Source: Straminergon stramineum (taxonomy: Eukaryota > Streptophyta > Bryopsida > Hypnales > Calliergonaceae). From it: DNA of 64,000 bases. The stretch spans positions 26,400,547 to 26,464,546 of the forward strand of contig OY987263.1 in the NCBI GenBank assembly GCA_963920665.1. The letters are read 5' to 3'. How positions within the stretch are numbered: position 1 is the stretch's first letter; the number at the start of each line of letters is the position of its first letter. The position numbers were made by a program, and so were the translations under genes. The notes under the pieces are model-generated. The model saw nothing but the letters and a program-made list of their open reading frames with translations. It ran no database searches and was not told where the DNA came from. This document shows, piece by piece, positions 60,301 to 64,000 of the stretch.

Positions 60301-61423
60301 GCAATTAGAGCGAGGGTTTACCCTAATCACGGTCTAAGCTCACTGCACCTAATTGAGATCTCCTTCTGAAACTGGCTCTGGACAAATCGCTCCCTAAAAT
60401 AGGGCAGTACGAGGAGTCTTTATCTAAAGTATTTCCCCAATTTAGTGAACAATTTCAGTGGAGTGACATGGTGGTTGCCTTCACCAAACTTTTTGAACAA
60501 TTCTTATGTGATGGAGAGGAGTAAAATATCCTCAAACTTGCTAAACAAGCTGTTGAAGAGTTTCCTTGTATTGTGGCCCCCTCTATGTGTTGCCTCTATT
60601 TATGAGAGTTTAGGATTGCTTTTGAGTACACCTTATTTCATCAGCTTGGAATTCATAGTTTACTCATAGGAGTATGGTGTAAATAAATGTTTAAAAAGGA
60701 CATTTGGAATATTGTCTCAACTTCCGACAAGATCCAACAAAATTAGGTGCAATTTGATATTAGGAATGATGTTCAATTGTTTATTCTGATGAAAAAAGGT
60801 ATCCCCCATCACCTTCACCATTCCCTTTGTTGAGAACTTTGGCACCTGGAAGGCAAATAAACACACAATGGCAATTTTGGGATGAACAATGTGTCTAAAA
60901 TTCTTAAGCATTCAAACTAGAGATAGGAAGATTATTTTTGAAAATTTATTATTAATAATTGCAACTCCTCCAAATTACTTATATCTTTGATTCACATAGA
61001 GCATTGTTTCTTTATTCCATTAATATATTAGGTGATTTTCTTTGAATCTTCTTCAATAAATACTAATTAGAAGAAGTGTACTTCTCACACCATTCATCAT
61101 AGTCCACCTAATGGATGATTGAGGGTTTAGAAGTTAGTGATTAAACTTGCACAAAGATTCACTTGGACATAACAAAATTTTCAAATTTTTTTGGGTTGGC
61201 AATTCTATCAAATTGTACTTTTTCTTCTTAAAGTTGTACATTGGGATAATACAAGATGTAATTCTATTTGCTTTGCATACTAGAAGCCTTGTTGGTTGAA
61301 GGTTAGTATATTATAGTCCATTGTATTGGTGGAATAAAAAGTACTCTTTGAGAAAGTAACATGGTGCTTTGACATTGTAAACTTTTGAGTCACATAGAAA
61401 GATATTCTAAAGCCTACACATGT
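60301..61423. other. Intergenic stretch, nothing recognised
   Basis: No gene or repeat boundary was supported. Confidence 0.45.
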
Positions 61424-61690
61424 AGGCATCCCCCAAAGTACCACTTTTTGGTGCTATGAATAAATACTATTGTTAGATTTCTCAAATTTTATATAAAAGG
61501 AGGTTCCAACACAACCAAGGAATGTGCCATTTGGATACCTGTGCCAAAGTTATGAAGGGTTAGAATTTTTTTGGTAGAGGTTTTAAAGTTGTTTCTTCAA
61601 GAGAAGTACATATTGACTTTGGAGATGTTCACATAGTGATGAAGGTAGTTTTAGGCAAGGGCCAATTTGGAGATATCCAACTTAGGCCGT
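61424..61690. mobile_element. MITE, family C copy 2 (worn ends)
   Basis: Colinear with 40667-40935: GGCATCCCCCAAA, AGAGGTTC/GGAGGTTCCAAC, ATGTG(A/C)CATTTGGAT, AAAGTTATGAAGG and GACTTTGGAGATGT. Its inverted ends are degraded. Confidence 0.8.
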
Positions 61691-63373
61691 TTCTTTACAA
61701 AATTCTTTGGATACTTGGGGTTACATTCCCTTTCATTTTGTAAATGATTCTTGATGCATATGGATGTACCATATTTCTTGTAGAATTGAGAATTAATGTA
61801 CAATTCAAAGTATTGGTAAAGAACCCAACCACTCATATGAACTTGTGATAGGTTTTTAATTCTAACTTTTCTTGCTATGATGCTATATGCATCATATTTC
61901 TTACTACTACTATTAGGCTAGGGAAGATTGCCCCCCTCATAGCTCCAACCAAGGGCAAATTTATAAAAAGTGTTCCTATTTTATACTGTATTTTTTTGGA
62001 TTTCTTCACCTCTTTAGATTAAATTTGGGCCTCTCATTGTAAATATGAATTCAAAATTTGAAAACTTTATAATGTGTGAAAAAGAAAAAAATTACAATAT
62101 TTTCCCTACATATAAAACCACAAGGCAATGATAGGATCAATTCACCCTGACCTTATTATTGGCACACAAAATAAAGTAAAAGCATCTAGAAGCAACACTC
62201 TTTTTTGGTCCCACTAACTCAAAGGGCAATGAAGAAATATTTTTATGAGACTACTACTAAATTCAAAGGAAATGCAACCCAAATGGTTTCATAATTTTCC
62301 AATGCTATAGCCAGAATATTTTACAAATTTCGAAGTTGAAGACATAGGGTACCATGTTCATAACACTAGACCCACCTAGAATGGACACCCATGAAGCTAG
62401 AAATGTCTCAACTTTCATTGGTTGCTTCAAAACTCCTCCCCTCATTGGTTGATTTTGAAAAGGAGTGATTGTTTTGAGTCATAAAAGTATTCATTGAAGG
62501 TCATTGAAGGTTTCAGAGAAAGGAAGGTGTTGCAATTAGGTGCTTGGTCTCTCAGGACGTTGTATTTTCTTGTATCAATAGAGATATTCAATAACCCTGT
62601 AACGACACAACGATCACATAACTCAAATAAATATTTCCAGCTCCAGCTGCATTTTACAATTTGTGGACAGAAGGAACATGTTGTATTCTCATCCTCACCG
62701 ATGCTATCTGCGTGAACGCTAGCCTCCAGTACCCAAGCAGCGAGAAACAATAATCTACAAGAAAACTGTCAAGAATCATCACATTGCTAACAACGCTACC
62801 TCTTTACCTACTGCAAAACAAGTGTGTCAGGGCATGTATGACAAGTTTCTAGTTGAGAATCTACTAAAAATACAGGCGATTCATCGCAGTGAATCAGTTT
62901 GTAATGGCAGGTAAAGCATTCCGGGGAGCTGTCTCTTCCTGCGCAAACAACACATCCCAAATTTGAGGATAAGGTAGGAGAAACTGAAACCGTTAGAAAC
63001 CTGATCCCGTCCCCTATGCTGATTCCTGTTACCAACAACAACTCATCCATCATACTCTCGGTTGGCCTTCAATGGCCAGTGGTGCAAGCATGACTTGCGT
63101 ACATGTCATGGTCACTACTATCCTTTCAAGAGTGATGTACAACCTCCCACTTTAAATTATTGCATAAGAAATTTAGAAACAGTGATAAAAGAAAGAGTTT
63201 CAACCCTGAGAGTTTGGCTCCTGTACCCAAAGAAATCTCTCCAGTGAGAACATTAGTGGTCTCCCCAAAAGAACAGTCCTATATTTCGGTAACCATGCTT
63301 CAAGTGACGGAAAGAATATCTTTTACACTGATTCGTCCTAAGAGTGCATGTTACGAAATGAACATACGTATGG
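61691..63373. other. Intergenic or 3' region downstream of the PRXL2 exon
   Basis: More GC-balanced patches (62500-63060) could hold the 3' exon or untranslated region of the minus-strand PRXL2-like gene, since an acceptor-like TTGGTAACAG lies near 63030. The frame after it is not recognisable. Confidence 0.35.
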
Positions 63374-63495
63374 TTATAACTTTTTACAAGGGAGGAATAT
63401 TTTTACCCCCTTCGATGTGTACTAGTGCCATTCATGCTGATGAATCATTACAAAAATCATTATTAAAAATATTCTTCCCTTGTAAAAAGTTATAA
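63374..63495. mobile_element. 122-bp MITE with 32-bp inverted repeats
   Basis: TTATAACTTTTTACAAGGG then AGGAATATTTTTA (63374-63405) is repeated inverted at 63464-63495 with one mismatch. The spacer is 58 bp. Weak complementarity continues outward (TATG). It lies downstream of, or in an intron of, the PRXL2-like gene. Confidence 0.88.
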
Positions 63496-63666
63496 GCATA
63501 TGCAAATTCATTAGTACTACTCAACGCGTACTATTATGACATGTCGGTGTACCTTAGCTTCAAATGTTGGGCAAAAATGAGAGATTCAATCTAGCGATGC
63601 GGAGACAACACGCATCAGCTGGCGAGAATGATAATCAATTCAAGCGACGAGGAAAGGGATGCTTAC

Positions 63667-64000
63667 CCTGATGATATGACAAACTTGAAGAATCTCGTCA
63701 AGAGGCGCCCAGTCGCCGAAGTTCTGCTCCGTAAATTGATACGCCACACCACCTCTCCCGTTGCGAGCGATGAACAGACCGCCCTTGATCGTTCCTTCTC
63801 CTTTGGAGTTTGACTTAATTCCTGTCTTGTTGGCGCGCTTCCAGTTCATGCGGGCCATGGGATTTAAGAAGAACCCCGTGAAGATATTCTCCCGCATCAG
63901 CTTTCCGCCTCCAAGCGCGCGGAAGAAGTCGCGCTTCTCGTCGAGCACCACCATGCCGGCCCAGTAGCGCGGCCAGAATTCCCACACCTCGTCGTCCAGA
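63667..64000 (-). CDS. PRXL2/FAM213-type peroxiredoxin-like protein, one exon (5' end outside window)
   Basis: The minus-strand frame is open to the window edge and reads DDEVWEFWPRYWAGMVVLDEKRDFFRAL-type text, then KGGLFIARNGRGGVAYQFTEQNFGDW (first part near 63990, last near 63700). The order LDEK, FFRALGGG, a GxGxxxGGLFIA block and FGDxAPLDEIL matches the C-terminal half of the PRXL2 (AhpC/TSA-2, thioredoxin-like) family; the CxxC-type active site would lie in exons beyond 64000. The exon ends at a clear donor (AGG|GTAAGC, intron from 63666). A short final exon should follow to the left but was not identified. Function in redox is inferred from the family. Confidence 0.82.

Noticed and set aside
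62442..63053. Cys-containing minus-strand frames next to the PRXL2 exon
   Set aside because: No family match and no clear splice phase with the PRXL2 exon; more likely untranslated or intronic.

Overview
The window is nuclear DNA of a land plant. The evidence is spliced genes with GT..AG introns, a UDP-apiose/xylose synthase and a CGR-type pectin methyltransferase (both plant cell-wall functions), a plant-type Ty1/copia element, and a plant-style CACTA terminus. The intergenic DNA is very AT-rich, while several coding exons are GC-rich. The sequence alone does not settle the lineage; a non-seed plant is possible but unproven.

Five protein genes can be supported, all on the minus strand: an intronless family-4 glycosyltransferase (12964-14598); UDP-D-apiose/UDP-D-xylose synthase, whose eight exons join into a 387-residue protein (34469-37064); an eleven-exon RNA-binding protein with a Nab2/PWI-like N-terminus and a poly(A)-binding-type RRM (43034-47348), with a TATA box about 1.7 kb upstream; a CGR2/CGR3-like Golgi methyltransferase (57357-59430); and a PRXL2-type thioredoxin-fold protein cut by the right window edge (63667-64000). 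Three of them bear on sugars or the cell wall, but nothing suggests they form a cluster: they lie 10-20 kb apart, separated by repeats.

The rest is mostly transposon remains. At 3580-4861 there is a decayed hAT (DUF659) transposase. At 6809-8091 there is a short CACTA element with a ~600 bp hairpin in its middle. At 9127-10057 and 54734-55665 lie two elements of almost identical length (931 and 932 bp), bounded by TTAA and YCCCTAAA ends; a truncated relative lies at 5145-6042, a partial one at 10792-11185, and others share only the ends. At 19601-20725 is a 1.1 kb inverted-repeat element with 4-bp target duplications. At 21774-29898 is a complete but dead Ty1/copia element (201-bp LTRs, AGTTG target duplication) whose RNase H is split by a 2.4 kb DNA transposon (26447-28869) full of GC-rich minisatellites. 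Several hairpin MITEs follow (30085, 33285, 38524, 40667, 42079, 63374), plus a 1.7 kb element with very long inverted repeats (31161-32841).

No rRNA gene, tRNA gene or CRISPR array was recognised. No clearly new gene system was found. The most promising leads are the TTAA/CCCTAAA element family, the long hairpin inside the CACTA element, and the nested minisatellite-bearing transposon.
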